A DNA stretch of 64,000 nt, from positions 44,049 to 108,048 of the forward strand of contig CAKOLT010000002.1 in assembly GCA_934096315.1 (NCBI GenBank), read 5' to 3'. The translations under genes were made by a program, and so were the position numbers. This document shows, one piece after another, positions 49,038 through 57,453 of this stretch; position 1 is the stretch's first letter, and each line of letters begins with the position of its first letter. The notes under the pieces were generated by a model that did not search any database, was not told the DNA's origin, and saw nothing but the letters and a program-made list of their open reading frames with translations. The DNA comes from an uncultured Bacilli bacterium. Its GTDB lineage: Bacteria > Bacillota_I > Bacilli_A > RF39 > UBA660.

Positions 49038-50483
49038 ATGGATGGTGGTTTTACACAAGTTGATTTCGGTCCATTAAAAACATTCTTGGACAATGATGAT
49101 GTAACCGATATTTCTTACAGTAATAATGGTCAAGTATGGCTAAAAACCTTATCTAAAGGAGTATATAGAGTAGAAAATACTGGCATTGATAATGCTTTAA
49201 TAGAAAAAATAGCCTTTCAGTGTGCTAACACAATGGGTAAGACATTCAATATGGCTAACCCATTTCTGGACGCTGAAAGTGCAGAATTACGTTTAAACTT
49301 TGTACATGACTCAATAGCAAAAAATGGAATAGCACTTTTAATAAGAAAAACACCCGCAAAGATAAGACTAGAAAAAGATAAAATAATAAAAGAAGATTAT
49401 ATTAGATTAGATATTCATGATTTCCTATTAAAATGTGTAGAAGGTCACTGCAACATATTAGTTAGTGGAGAAACTGGTAGTGGTAAAACTGAGTTCGTAA
49501 AATACTTAGCAGCTCATACTAAAGAAAATGAAAAACTAATCACTATAGAGGATACTTTGGAACTACACTTAGATAAAATATTTCCTCATAGAGATATAGT
49601 AGCCATGAAAACAAATAACATAGCTTCATATTCTGATGTACTAGTAACATGTATGAGACAAAACCCTAGATGGATATTACTATCAGAGGTAAGAAGTGCA
49701 GAAGCAGTTATGGCAGTAAGAAACTCTATTTCATCTGGACATAACATTCTATCCACAATTCACGCTGATAAGGCAGCATCTATTCCAAGCCGTTTATATA
49801 GTTTACTTGAATCCAACATAGACTTAGAGCAATTTTTAAGAAGTATCCATAGATATGTACAATTAGGAGTCCATATAAAAGGTTATTATAGTAAAGAATA
49901 TGGAAGGTTTCACAGAGAAGTTTGCGAGGTAACGGAATTTTATGTTACAGAAGATAATGAAGCTAAAAGCAACATAATTTACAAAAAAACTCCAGATGGT
50001 AAATTTACAATTAAAAATCCTACTAAGTATTTACTTGGATACTTGGAAAGTCAAGGAGTAATAATGCAACCTGATATTTTGATTAAAGAGGAGTTTCATG
50101 AAGTAAAGGACGATTATATGATAGATAAATCTACAGGAGAAATTAATAAAAACAATACTAGTGAGTATTCTGTAGATAATAGTGGCAGTAATATGGTTAC
50201 TGATAATAGCAACTACATAAATAGTTCACAAAATAACAACAGTAACAATGGAATTATCCACAATTCTGTGGATAGTAGTAGTGCAAATAGTGGAATTATC
50301 AACAACTCTGTTGAAAACAACAATTATAATAATACCTATCCCAATAATAATAGTTATATGGGGAATACTAATAATGCAAATGCCACCAATAATAGTTACA
50401 TAAATGGTATGCAAAGTCAAAATATTGTAATGCCAGTAAACCCAGTTAATATAAATTATAATAATAATCAAAATAATGGTTAG
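49038..50483 (+). CDS. tadA: Tad pilus assembly ATPase (TadA/CpaF family)
   Basis: 481 residues. The secretion ATPase core has Walker A GETGSGKT (144-151), the Asp box region LITIEDTLEL, Walker B-like WILLSEVRSAEA and the His box STIHADKA. It powers extension and retraction of Flp pili. The last ~95 residues form a highly Asn/Ser-rich, Gly-poor tail (NNSNNG, NNNYNNTYPNNNSY and similar), absent from usual CpaF; it looks like tandem Asn-rich repeats. GGAGG precedes ATG 49038. TadB and TadC follow. Confidence 0.94.
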   Translation: MDGGFTQVDFGPLKTFLDNDDVTDISYSNNGQVWLKTLSKGVYRVENTGIDNALIEKIAFQCANTMGKTFNMANPFLDAESAELRLNFVHDSIAKNGIALLIRKTPAKIRLEKDKIIKEDYIRLDIHDFLLKCVEGHCNILVSGETGSGKTEFVKYLAAHTKENEKLITIEDTLELHLDKIFPHRDIVAMKTNNIASYSDVLVTCMRQNPRWILLSEVRSAEAVMAVRNSISSGHNILSTIHADKAASIPSRLYSLLESNIDLEQFLRSIHRYVQLGVHIKGYYSKEYGRFHREVCEVTEFYVTEDNEAKSNIIYKKTPDGKFTIKNPTKYLLGYLESQGVIMQPDILIKEEFHEVKDDYMIDKSTGEINKNNTSEYSVDNSGSNMVTDNSNYINSSQNNNSNNGIIHNSVDSSSANSGIINNSVENNNYNNTYPNNNSYMGNTNNANATNNSYINGMQSQNIVMPVNPVNINYNNNQNNG

Positions 50484-50497
50484 AAAGTAGGTGAATT

Positions 50498-51394
50498 ATG
50501 ATAGAAATTATAATAGTAGGTATAATAATTATATTTATTGTCCTATATAGATCAAGTAATGGAGAAAACGTATATAAATTTCTTGTAGATCAAACAGCAG
50601 ATACCTATGATAAATTAGCCCCATACTCATTTAAAATGATGAGGGAAAAAGTAAAAGAACTAGGACTAGAATATAGTGTAAAACAATATACAATTCAAAT
50701 TATAATATTTGCAGGTTTTGCTGGATTAGTAGGATACTTTTACTTCTATGATTTAGTAGTAGTAGTAATATATGCATGTATTGCAGTAGCAGTCATTCCA
50801 TACTTAACATACCTAAGATGTAAAAGACAATACAGTGAATTCATATTCGAACAAGTCCAAGTATATACTACAAACACTATAATGGAGTTTGCAACTACCC
50901 AAGCCTTTGTAAAAGCACTAGAGGGAGTAGTAGAATCAGGAGTTTTAGAAGACCCAGTATTATCAGATGTAAAAACAATGATAGCACTATCATATGAAAA
51001 AGGAGATATAGAAGACTCTATCAAATATATGGATGCAAAATACCCATTCTATATGGTTAAAAATATGCATCAATTATTCCTACAAGTAACTAAAGAAGGT
51101 GCTAAAGATACAGAAGACACATTCAATAACATGTTAAATGATATAGATATTCTTGTAGACGGAGTATATAGAGATAGAAGTGATAGAAAAGTTTTCCATA
51201 GACAATTCATAATATTTGGATTAGTCCTATATTCTATCATACTTCTAGTACAAGTCCTACTAGGGGTAGATTCGTACATAAAACTACTAGACAGTATTAT
51301 TGTTACCATAATGGTACATGGTGTAGTATTTATAAACAGTATGTTCCTTCTTAAAGGAGAAAAATATTATAATGAGAATGTAGGTGCTGAATAA
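50498..51394 (+). CDS. tadB: Tad pilus platform protein TadB-like
   Basis: 298 residues with a T2SSF-type layout: one N-terminal helix, two helices (about 65-105), a cytoplasmic helical domain (KALEGVVESGVLEDPVLSDVKTMIALSYEKGD) and two C-terminal helices. It forms the inner-membrane platform with TadC. Its stop overlaps the TadC start (TAATG at 51392-51396). Confidence 0.88.
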   Translation: MIEIIIVGIIIIFIVLYRSSNGENVYKFLVDQTADTYDKLAPYSFKMMREKVKELGLEYSVKQYTIQIIIFAGFAGLVGYFYFYDLVVVVIYACIAVAVIPYLTYLRCKRQYSEFIFEQVQVYTTNTIMEFATTQAFVKALEGVVESGVLEDPVLSDVKTMIALSYEKGDIEDSIKYMDAKYPFYMVKNMHQLFLQVTKEGAKDTEDTFNNMLNDIDILVDGVYRDRSDRKVFHRQFIIFGLVLYSIILLVQVLLGVDSYIKLLDSIIVTIMVHGVVFINSMFLLKGEKYYNENVGAE

Positions 51395-52188
51395 TGTATA
51401 TAGAAATTATTATAGTAATTGTTGTATTTATATTTGTTTTGGTGTATAATAATGTTATAAGTACTAATAAGTTCTTTAAAGAAAATATGGGAATGTTCCT
51501 TGCCATAAAAGAAAAAGACTATGACTTTTTACTAAGAGCAAAGTATGGAGAAAGAGTATATGACCCTAACGAAGTATTTATGAAGAGAGTAAGAAATGGA
51601 TTATTAGCAATATTTGCAGGTGTATTCATATTTATTACAAACATAAATGCTTTATACATACTACTTTCTATTGGGTTTGGTTTTCTAATATTTAAAGTAC
51701 CATATCTAGATTTAAAAAAATATTACAAAGCTCACTTAAACGCAATTGACTCACTATTACCATATTATCTAAAAAGCCTAGAAGTACTAGTTCAACACTA
51801 TACGGTTCCAGTTGCTCTTGCCAAGAGCATAGAGGATGCTCCGGCTGTATTTAAACCAGGGCTTAAAGAATTAGTCGCTAAGATAGAAGCAGGAGACTCA
51901 AGCGTAGATCCTTACATGGATTTTGCAAGAGAATACCCTGTTAGAGATTCCATGAGAATGATGAGACTATTATACAGATTAGGTCTCGGGGAACAAGAAA
52001 TGAAACACGAGCAAATGGTGTCGTTCTCAAAATCAGTATCAGCACTGCAATTAAAAGCAAGAGAACAAAAATATCAAGCAAGATTAGACACCATGGAAAG
52101 ACAAACGATGAAAATGTTAGTATGTACCGGTGGAAGTGCGTTGTTAATACTTTTAATAGCAGCATTTCAACTGCTTGGTTCATCATAG
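51394..52188 (+). CDS. tadC: Tad pilus platform protein TadC-like
   Basis: 264 residues: N-terminal helix, two central helices (about 67-105), a T2SSF domain (LPYYLKSLEVLVQHYTVPVALAKSIEDAP) and a C-terminal helix. It pairs with TadB in the platform. The sequence RLLYRLGLGEQEMKHEQMVSFSKSV is typical of the domain's second half. Confidence 0.88.
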   Translation: MYIEIIIVIVVFIFVLVYNNVISTNKFFKENMGMFLAIKEKDYDFLLRAKYGERVYDPNEVFMKRVRNGLLAIFAGVFIFITNINALYILLSIGFGFLIFKVPYLDLKKYYKAHLNAIDSLLPYYLKSLEVLVQHYTVPVALAKSIEDAPAVFKPGLKELVAKIEAGDSSVDPYMDFAREYPVRDSMRMMRLLYRLGLGEQEMKHEQMVSFSKSVSALQLKAREQKYQARLDTMERQTMKMLVCTGGSALLILLIAAFQLLGSS

Positions 52189-52245
52189 AATAGATGTAAT
52201 AATGGTAAAGAAATTTAACACAAATAATATAAGGGAGGTGAAAGA

Positions 52246-52422
52246 ATGAAGGAAGCAACAGGAGAAGTAAGTATGACAATAGTTACACTAGTAGCAATTG
52301 CTGTTATCGGAGCCATTCTAGCAACACAGTGGGATACAATAAGGAATTATGTCACAGATTTATGGGGACAAGGTCAAGGCTCAACAAGTGGTAACTGGAC
52401 CAATAGGATTAATAGTCCATAA
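52246..52422 (+). CDS. Flp-type pilin
   Basis: 58 residues, ATG 52246, GGGAGGTG upstream. A short N-terminus MKEATG is followed by EVSMTIVTLVAIAVIGAIL, an almost uninterrupted hydrophobic helix, then a polar Gly/Ser/Asn tail with several Trp. Prepilin cleavage after G6 would give E as residue 1. The canonical Glu at +5 is not there, so it is an atypical Flp. It is the only small pilin in the locus and therefore the likely major subunit. No prepilin peptidase gene is in the window. Confidence 0.85.
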   Translation: MKEATGEVSMTIVTLVAIAVIGAILATQWDTIRNYVTDLWGQGQGSTSGNWTNRINSP

Positions 52423-52452
52423 ATTATAAATCAGAAAGTAGAGGTGTTTTAA

Positions 52453-52899
52453 ATGAGGGAAAGCTTTGGTGGATTATTTATGATGGTTTTGCTATTAATT
52501 ATTCTAACCGTAGTTGTTGCATTTTCTGCAATAGGGCTTTCTGTTGGTAAAACATTTCGAGTAAAAAACCAAATTATTTCATACCTGGAGGAATATGAAG
52601 GATGTAAAATATCAACCGGTAATAATTCAGGACAGGCTGGAATATGTGAAGACGAAGTTGGAGAATTAATTGATAATTATTTAACAAATACAGCTTATAA
52701 CAATGGTTATAGTGTAAAGATGTTGGATTCTAAAAAAGGTAAGGGTTATTATTATGAAGTTACTGTATATGCAACTTGGTACCTTCCCTTTGTAAGCTCC
52801 AATAATAAAAGTGTATTTTCATCGTCTTCCAGTAATGCTGCGGGAGGAAGTTGGAGCATTAAAGGAAAGACTGATCTTATTAAAAGAGGTGTTAGTTAA
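52453..52899 (+). CDS. Pseudopilin/TadE-like protein, first of a tandem pair
   Basis: 148 residues: MRESFGGLFMMVLLLIILTV, a membrane helix (about 7-30), then a helical and extracellular domain with two Cys. It shares the pattern RESFG..., then KTFRVKNQIISYLEEYEGC with the next protein (KDSFG..., AQAFKVKDQIISIIEEYEGY), so the two arose by duplication. They are probably minor pilins. The stop overlaps the next start (TAATG). Confidence 0.78.
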   Translation: MRESFGGLFMMVLLLIILTVVVAFSAIGLSVGKTFRVKNQIISYLEEYEGCKISTGNNSGQAGICEDEVGELIDNYLTNTAYNNGYSVKMLDSKKGKGYYYEVTVYATWYLPFVSSNNKSVFSSSSSNAAGGSWSIKGKTDLIKRGVS

Positions 52900-53333
52900 T
52901 GAAGGATTCTTTTGGTTCTGCATATATGATATATGTATTTATATTTTTTGTTATTATATTTATCACTTTTATTTCCTTAATACTTAAATATGCTCAGGCA
53001 TTTAAGGTTAAGGATCAGATAATTAGTATAATAGAAGAGTATGAGGGATATACTAATTCTTATGAGGCTATTAATTATATAGAAGATTATATAGAAAATA
53101 ATACCTCTTATAGACCAGAAGTAAAATCAGATACTCTTAATAATATCAATGGAAAATGTTCTTCTATATATAAATTCTGTGTAGCAGAACATTCTGATAC
53201 CAATGGTAGAAAATATTATACAGTGTATACATTTGTCAGTTGGAACTTTCCTTTTTTAGGTATTGGAGATACTTGGGAATTACAAGGAGAAACAAGACCA
53301 GTTGTATCCAATGTGGTAACTGATTATAGTTAA
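52899..53333 (+). CDS. Pseudopilin/TadE-like protein, second of a tandem pair
   Basis: 144 residues, paralogue of the preceding gene: same short N-terminus, membrane helix, FKVKDQIISIIEEYEGY and a C-terminal beta region ending in SWNFPFLGIGDTWELQGET, which parallels TWYLPF and GSWSIKGKT in the partner. Probably a minor pilin of the Tad pilus. Confidence 0.78.
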   Translation: MKDSFGSAYMIYVFIFFVIIFITFISLILKYAQAFKVKDQIISIIEEYEGYTNSYEAINYIEDYIENNTSYRPEVKSDTLNNINGKCSSIYKFCVAEHSDTNGRKYYTVYTFVSWNFPFLGIGDTWELQGETRPVVSNVVTDYS

Positions 53334-53353
53334 GAAAGTTAAAGGAGGAATCT

Positions 53354-54307
53354 ATGAATGTAATTGTAGCCAATAAGAATAAAGAACTACTTAACAGCTT
53401 AGATATTGACGTTATAAGATCAGAGTATGGAGAATTCACCGTAGAAGAAATAATTCAAATGTTTTCAAATTTCTTCTTTAATAAAATGTTTTTGGATATC
53501 ACCGCCATTAAAGGATATGAAAATATAAGTAATATCCAAAAACTATCAATGAATCTAGATATGGATAAAATAATAATGTATTTAGATGATTTCGAAACAA
53601 CAAATAATCCTGCATACATTTCATCATTAATAAGCATGGGTATATATAACTTTACTAGAAATAAAGAAGGTCTTATATATTTATATAATAACCCTAATAA
53701 CTATAGAGATGTTGCACACCTCCATATGATCGGAGGTAACGTAAACACTCAAAATAATAATATTAATAAAATAAATTCTGCTCCAAATATAATGAATGGG
53801 GCAGTAAGAATAATAGGGTTTAAAAATATCACCTTACATGCTGGAGCAACCAGCTTAATATATATGATCAAAAAATATTTATCTAGTTATAAAAATATAG
53901 TAGCTATAGAGGTAGATAAAAAGGACTTTCTCTACTTTAGAGATGAGGAAATGGTGTCTACAACAGATAGTGACTTAAGTAATACAATAAATAAATATAA
54001 AAATAAAGATATTGTTCTCATTGATTTAAATAATTCACACAGCGAATACCTATGTAGTGATGTAGTATATCTAGTAGAACCCACTACAATAAAACTAAAT
54101 AGATTAATGCTTATAGATAGAAATATATTTAGTAAATTAAAAGATAAAAAAATAGTATTAAATCAAAGTCTACTAGATTCAAATGATATATCATCATTTG
54201 AAAGAGAAGCAGGAATTAAATTATTTGCCACTATACCCCCAATAAATGACAAAGAGTCAGATTTTAGTGAGCTAAATACACTTTTAAATAAGCTAGAGAT
54301 TGACTAA
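53354..54307 (+). CDS. TadZ/CpaE-like protein with degenerate P-loop
   Basis: 317 residues. The layout resembles TadZ/CpaE: an N-terminal receiver-like region (VIVANKNKELLNSLDIDV to about 120) and a MinD/ParA-like second half. The place of the Walker motif reads GFKNITLHAGATSLIYMIKKYL: the G-x-G-K-T residues are lost, though ATS and the following helix fit. The strands KNIVAIEVDKKD and DIVLIDLNN occur where Walker B and switch regions are expected. It therefore probably does not hydrolyse ATP and may act as a structural polar anchor. The assignment is by position and fold pattern only. Confidence 0.6.
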   Translation: MNVIVANKNKELLNSLDIDVIRSEYGEFTVEEIIQMFSNFFFNKMFLDITAIKGYENISNIQKLSMNLDMDKIIMYLDDFETTNNPAYISSLISMGIYNFTRNKEGLIYLYNNPNNYRDVAHLHMIGGNVNTQNNNINKINSAPNIMNGAVRIIGFKNITLHAGATSLIYMIKKYLSSYKNIVAIEVDKKDFLYFRDEEMVSTTDSDLSNTINKYKNKDIVLIDLNNSHSEYLCSDVVYLVEPTTIKLNRLMLIDRNIFSKLKDKKIVLNQSLLDSNDISSFEREAGIKLFATIPPINDKESDFSELNTLLNKLEID

Positions 54308-54336
54308 AAAATATAAGAACTTTATGTTCTTTTTTC

Positions 54337-54365
54337 TTTACATTCAAATAGATATATGATATTAT
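54337..54365 (+). promoter_or_regulatory. Promoter of the FAD enzyme gene
   Basis: TTTACA (54337-54342), 17-bp spacer, TATTAT (54360-54365), following a weak AAGAAC/GTTCTT hairpin (54315-54331) after the Tad locus. Confidence 0.6.
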
Positions 54366-54388
54366 CATTATAAGAGGAGTAGTAAGAA

Positions 54389-55945
54389 ATGAAGAAAAAA
54401 GTTGTAATTATTGGAGCAGGTCCCGCAGGATTAACCGCAGGCTATTATTTACTAAAAAAAAGTAAAAACTATGAAGTAACAATAATAGAAAAAGAAACCC
54501 AAGTAGGGGGAATATCAAAAACAGTATCATATAATGGAAACAAAATGGATTTAGGAGGACATAGATTCTTTACCAAAGATGAAAAGATAAACAAAATATG
54601 GAAGGATATCCTAAAAGTACAAGGTAGTGGAAGTTATGATGACATACAATTAAAAACAAATAAACAATATAACCCTACTGGTCCCGATCCAGAAAAAGAA
54701 GACAAAGTATTTCTAATTAGAAATAGAATATCAAGAATATACTACAACAATAAGTTTTTCGATTACCCAGTAAACTTAAGTTTTAACACAATAAAAAATC
54801 TTGGATTTATCCAAACATTAATAAGTGGCTGCAGTTATCTAAAAAGTTTAATCTTTAAAAAAGAAGAAACCAATCTAGAAAACTTCTATATAAATAGATT
54901 CGGTAAAAAACTATATACAATTTTCTTTAAAGGATACACGGAAAAACTATGGGGAAGGGCACCAAAACATATAGACTCATCATGGGGAAAACAAAGAGTA
55001 AAGGGAATATCAATAAAAGAAGTCTTAAGAGATTACTTTTGCAAAGTATTTAAAATAAAAAACAAAAACAAAGAAACATCACTAATAGAAAGTTATTATT
55101 ACCCAAAGTTTGGTCCGGGACAAATGTACGAAGAAATGGAAAAATTATACCTAGAAATGGGTGGTAAAATATTAAAAGGATATAAAGTAACAAATATAGA
55201 AAATAATAAAGAAAAAATAAATAGTATTACTTGCATTAATAAAAGAGAAAAGAAAGTCATTAAAGGAGATATATTTATTTCCTCAATGCCTATTAAAGAC
55301 TTAATAAATGGTATGAAAAATGTACCAAAAAAAGTATATGACACTGGGATAAATTTACCATATAGAGATTTTATAACCGCAGGATTAATAGTAAAAAAAC
55401 TAAAACTAAAAAATAAAACAAAGATAAATACATTAAACAATATTATTCCTGATTGCTGGATATATGTCCAAAGTAGTGACGTATTAATGGGAAGAATACA
55501 AATCTTTAACAATTGGTCCCCATACCTAGTTAAAGATATTAACAATACCATATCACTAGGTTTGGAATACTTCTGTAATGAAAATGACAAACTATGGAAT
55601 ATGTCAGAAAGTGAATTTATTAAATTAGTAGAAGATGAATTATTACACATGAATATTATAGACAGTAAAGATGACGTTTTAGATTACCATATAGAAAAAG
55701 TAAAAAAAGCATATCCTGCCTATTTTGATAGTTATAAAGACTTTGATATCGTTAAAAAATATCTAAATAAATATGAAAACCTATATTGTATAGGTAGAAA
55801 TGGCCAACATAGATATAACAATATGGATCACTCTATGGAATGTGCCATTACATGTATTGATTGCATATTAAATAATAATAAAAATAAAGATTCCATATGG
55901 AATGTAAATACAGAGGAAGAATACCATGAAGAAAAAAATAAATAA
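54389..55945 (+). CDS. FAD-dependent oxidoreductase of the amine oxidase/UGM-like superfamily
   Basis: 518 residues. The N-terminal dinucleotide-binding motif (VVIIGAGPAGLTAGYYLLKK), an acidic end of strand 2 (TIIEKE), then QVGGISKTV and the LGGHRFFT segment are typical of a group of sugar-modifying flavoproteins near UDP-galactopyranose mutase, often found in surface polysaccharide clusters. The C-terminal YCIGRNGQHRYNNMDHSM motif also fits. Substrate unknown. It overlaps the next polytopic membrane gene by 20 bp, suggesting a shared glycan pathway. Confidence 0.85.
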   Translation: MKKKVVIIGAGPAGLTAGYYLLKKSKNYEVTIIEKETQVGGISKTVSYNGNKMDLGGHRFFTKDEKINKIWKDILKVQGSGSYDDIQLKTNKQYNPTGPDPEKEDKVFLIRNRISRIYYNNKFFDYPVNLSFNTIKNLGFIQTLISGCSYLKSLIFKKEETNLENFYINRFGKKLYTIFFKGYTEKLWGRAPKHIDSSWGKQRVKGISIKEVLRDYFCKVFKIKNKNKETSLIESYYYPKFGPGQMYEEMEKLYLEMGGKILKGYKVTNIENNKEKINSITCINKREKKVIKGDIFISSMPIKDLINGMKNVPKKVYDTGINLPYRDFITAGLIVKKLKLKNKTKINTLNNIIPDCWIYVQSSDVLMGRIQIFNNWSPYLVKDINNTISLGLEYFCNENDKLWNMSESEFIKLVEDELLHMNIIDSKDDVLDYHIEKVKKAYPAYFDSYKDFDIVKKYLNKYENLYCIGRNGQHRYNNMDHSMECAITCIDCILNNNKNKDSIWNVNTEEEYHEEKNK

Positions 55946-57437
55946 TTTTCTCCATAATTACATGAAATGGAGACCATCAAAATTAACAGTTATCTTAATA
56001 TTATTTTTACCAATATTTATTTTTGAAGCCATATTTCCCTACATGTTAAATAATGACTTTTGGTTTCTAATAAATACAGGAAAATATATATTAAATAATA
56101 GTTTTCCACACATTGACCCATTCACAATCCATGAAGGATTGTCCCTTGTGATCCAGCAGTGGTTAACAGATGTAATATTCTATTTAATATATAACAAGTG
56201 TGGAATATATGGAATATATGTATTTACACTAATTGCTAAAATACTAATATCATATTTAATATATAAACTATGTATGTTAGTTTCTGAAAACAAAGTAAAA
56301 TTATCAATGTTTATCACCTTAGCAGTAACAACTTTTTTAAACATGTACTTTCTAATAACAACTAGACCACAAACATTTGATATAATTATCTTATTATTAG
56401 AAATATATATATTAGAATATTACATAAAAAAAAGTAAAACATGGAAATGCTTATTACCACTACCAATCTTATCATTAATATTAATTAATTTACACTGCTC
56501 AATCTGGTTTATGCTCTTCATATTCCTAATTCCATACTATATTGAAAGAATATTCTATAAAAACTTTCCTTTAAAACCATTAATCGTAGTAACAATTATA
56601 ATGTTTCTAATGGGATTTATAAACCCTTATGGCATATCTGGAATAACATACATATTTAACTCATATGGAAATGAATACATAAATAGTATTGTAGGGGAAA
56701 TGAAAGCCATAAACATTAACGGAAGTCCAGAAATATATATATATATATTTATAATTGTTATTTCATACATAATGAATAGAAATACTAAAGAAAAACTTAA
56801 TCTAAGATATCTTTTCCTATGGATGGGAACAACATACTTATGTCTAAGTCATTTTCGGGGCTTTATATACTTTGCAATAATAAGTATTCTTCCTTTAAGT
56901 GATAATTTTAAAAATTATTTTAAAAACGAAAGAAAATTTCAAACCACCAAAAAAGCTGATAACATAATCTGTATGTGTGTACTAATAATGCTAATAATTG
57001 TACAAGTGACAAATATGAAATTTTTTAAAGAGAAAGATATGCCTTATAATGAAATTGCAAATTATCTCGATAAAGTAACAAATAAAAATATAAAACTATA
57101 TACAGATTATAATAAAGGAGCATATTTTGAATACCGTGGTTACAAGTGTTATATAGATCCAAGAGCAGAAGTATTCTTAAAAAAGAATAACAAAAAAATA
57201 GACATAATGAAAGAATACTATATATTAAATTATAAAGAACAAAATTATGACAAATTAGAAAAACTATATGAAAACTTTCTTCAAAAATACGATTTTGATT
57301 ATCTAATTGTTGAAGAAACAGAAAAAATAGACTACTACTTAGAAAAAAACAAAAGTTACGAATTAGTATACACGACACCAATGATTAACAAAGTAGAAAA
57401 ATATAAACTATATAAACACATAAAAAATAATAATTAG
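55926..57437 (+). CDS. Polytopic membrane protein A, glycosyltransferase-like (first of a tandem pair)
   Basis: 503 residues: about ten helices, then a C-terminal soluble domain. A long first loop after helix 1 contains the GT-C-like acidic patch region (NDFWFLINTGKYIL, DPFTIHEGLSLVIQQWLTDV) and the tail carries YRGYKCYIDPRAEVF. GT-C glycosyltransferases use lipid-linked sugars and have such a layout, but no classic catalytic motif is certain. The next gene is a clear paralogue. Its start lies within the FAD gene end (GAGGAAG upstream). Confidence 0.75.
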   Translation: MKKKINNFLHNYMKWRPSKLTVILILFLPIFIFEAIFPYMLNNDFWFLINTGKYILNNSFPHIDPFTIHEGLSLVIQQWLTDVIFYLIYNKCGIYGIYVFTLIAKILISYLIYKLCMLVSENKVKLSMFITLAVTTFLNMYFLITTRPQTFDIIILLLEIYILEYYIKKSKTWKCLLPLPILSLILINLHCSIWFMLFIFLIPYYIERIFYKNFPLKPLIVVTIIMFLMGFINPYGISGITYIFNSYGNEYINSIVGEMKAININGSPEIYIYIFIIVISYIMNRNTKEKLNLRYLFLWMGTTYLCLSHFRGFIYFAIISILPLSDNFKNYFKNERKFQTTKKADNIICMCVLIMLIIVQVTNMKFFKEKDMPYNEIANYLDKVTNKNIKLYTDYNKGAYFEYRGYKCYIDPRAEVFLKKNNKKIDIMKEYYILNYKEQNYDKLEKLYENFLQKYDFDYLIVEETEKIDYYLEKNKSYELVYTTPMINKVEKYKLYKHIKNNN

Positions 57438-57453
57438 CACCGGAGGCATAAAA

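Noticed and set aside
50150..50480. Repeated segments suggestive of a CRISPR or tandem repeat array
   Set aside because: The repeats are in frame, irregular in spacing and encode an Asn-rich protein tail; no constant repeat with unique spacers exists here or anywhere else in the window.
55099..55650. 183-codon minus-strand frame opposite the FAD enzyme gene
   Set aside because: It has no ribosome binding site, lies fully opposite a gene with clear motifs and shows the Phe/Ile/Ser-rich composition of AT-rich antisense reading.
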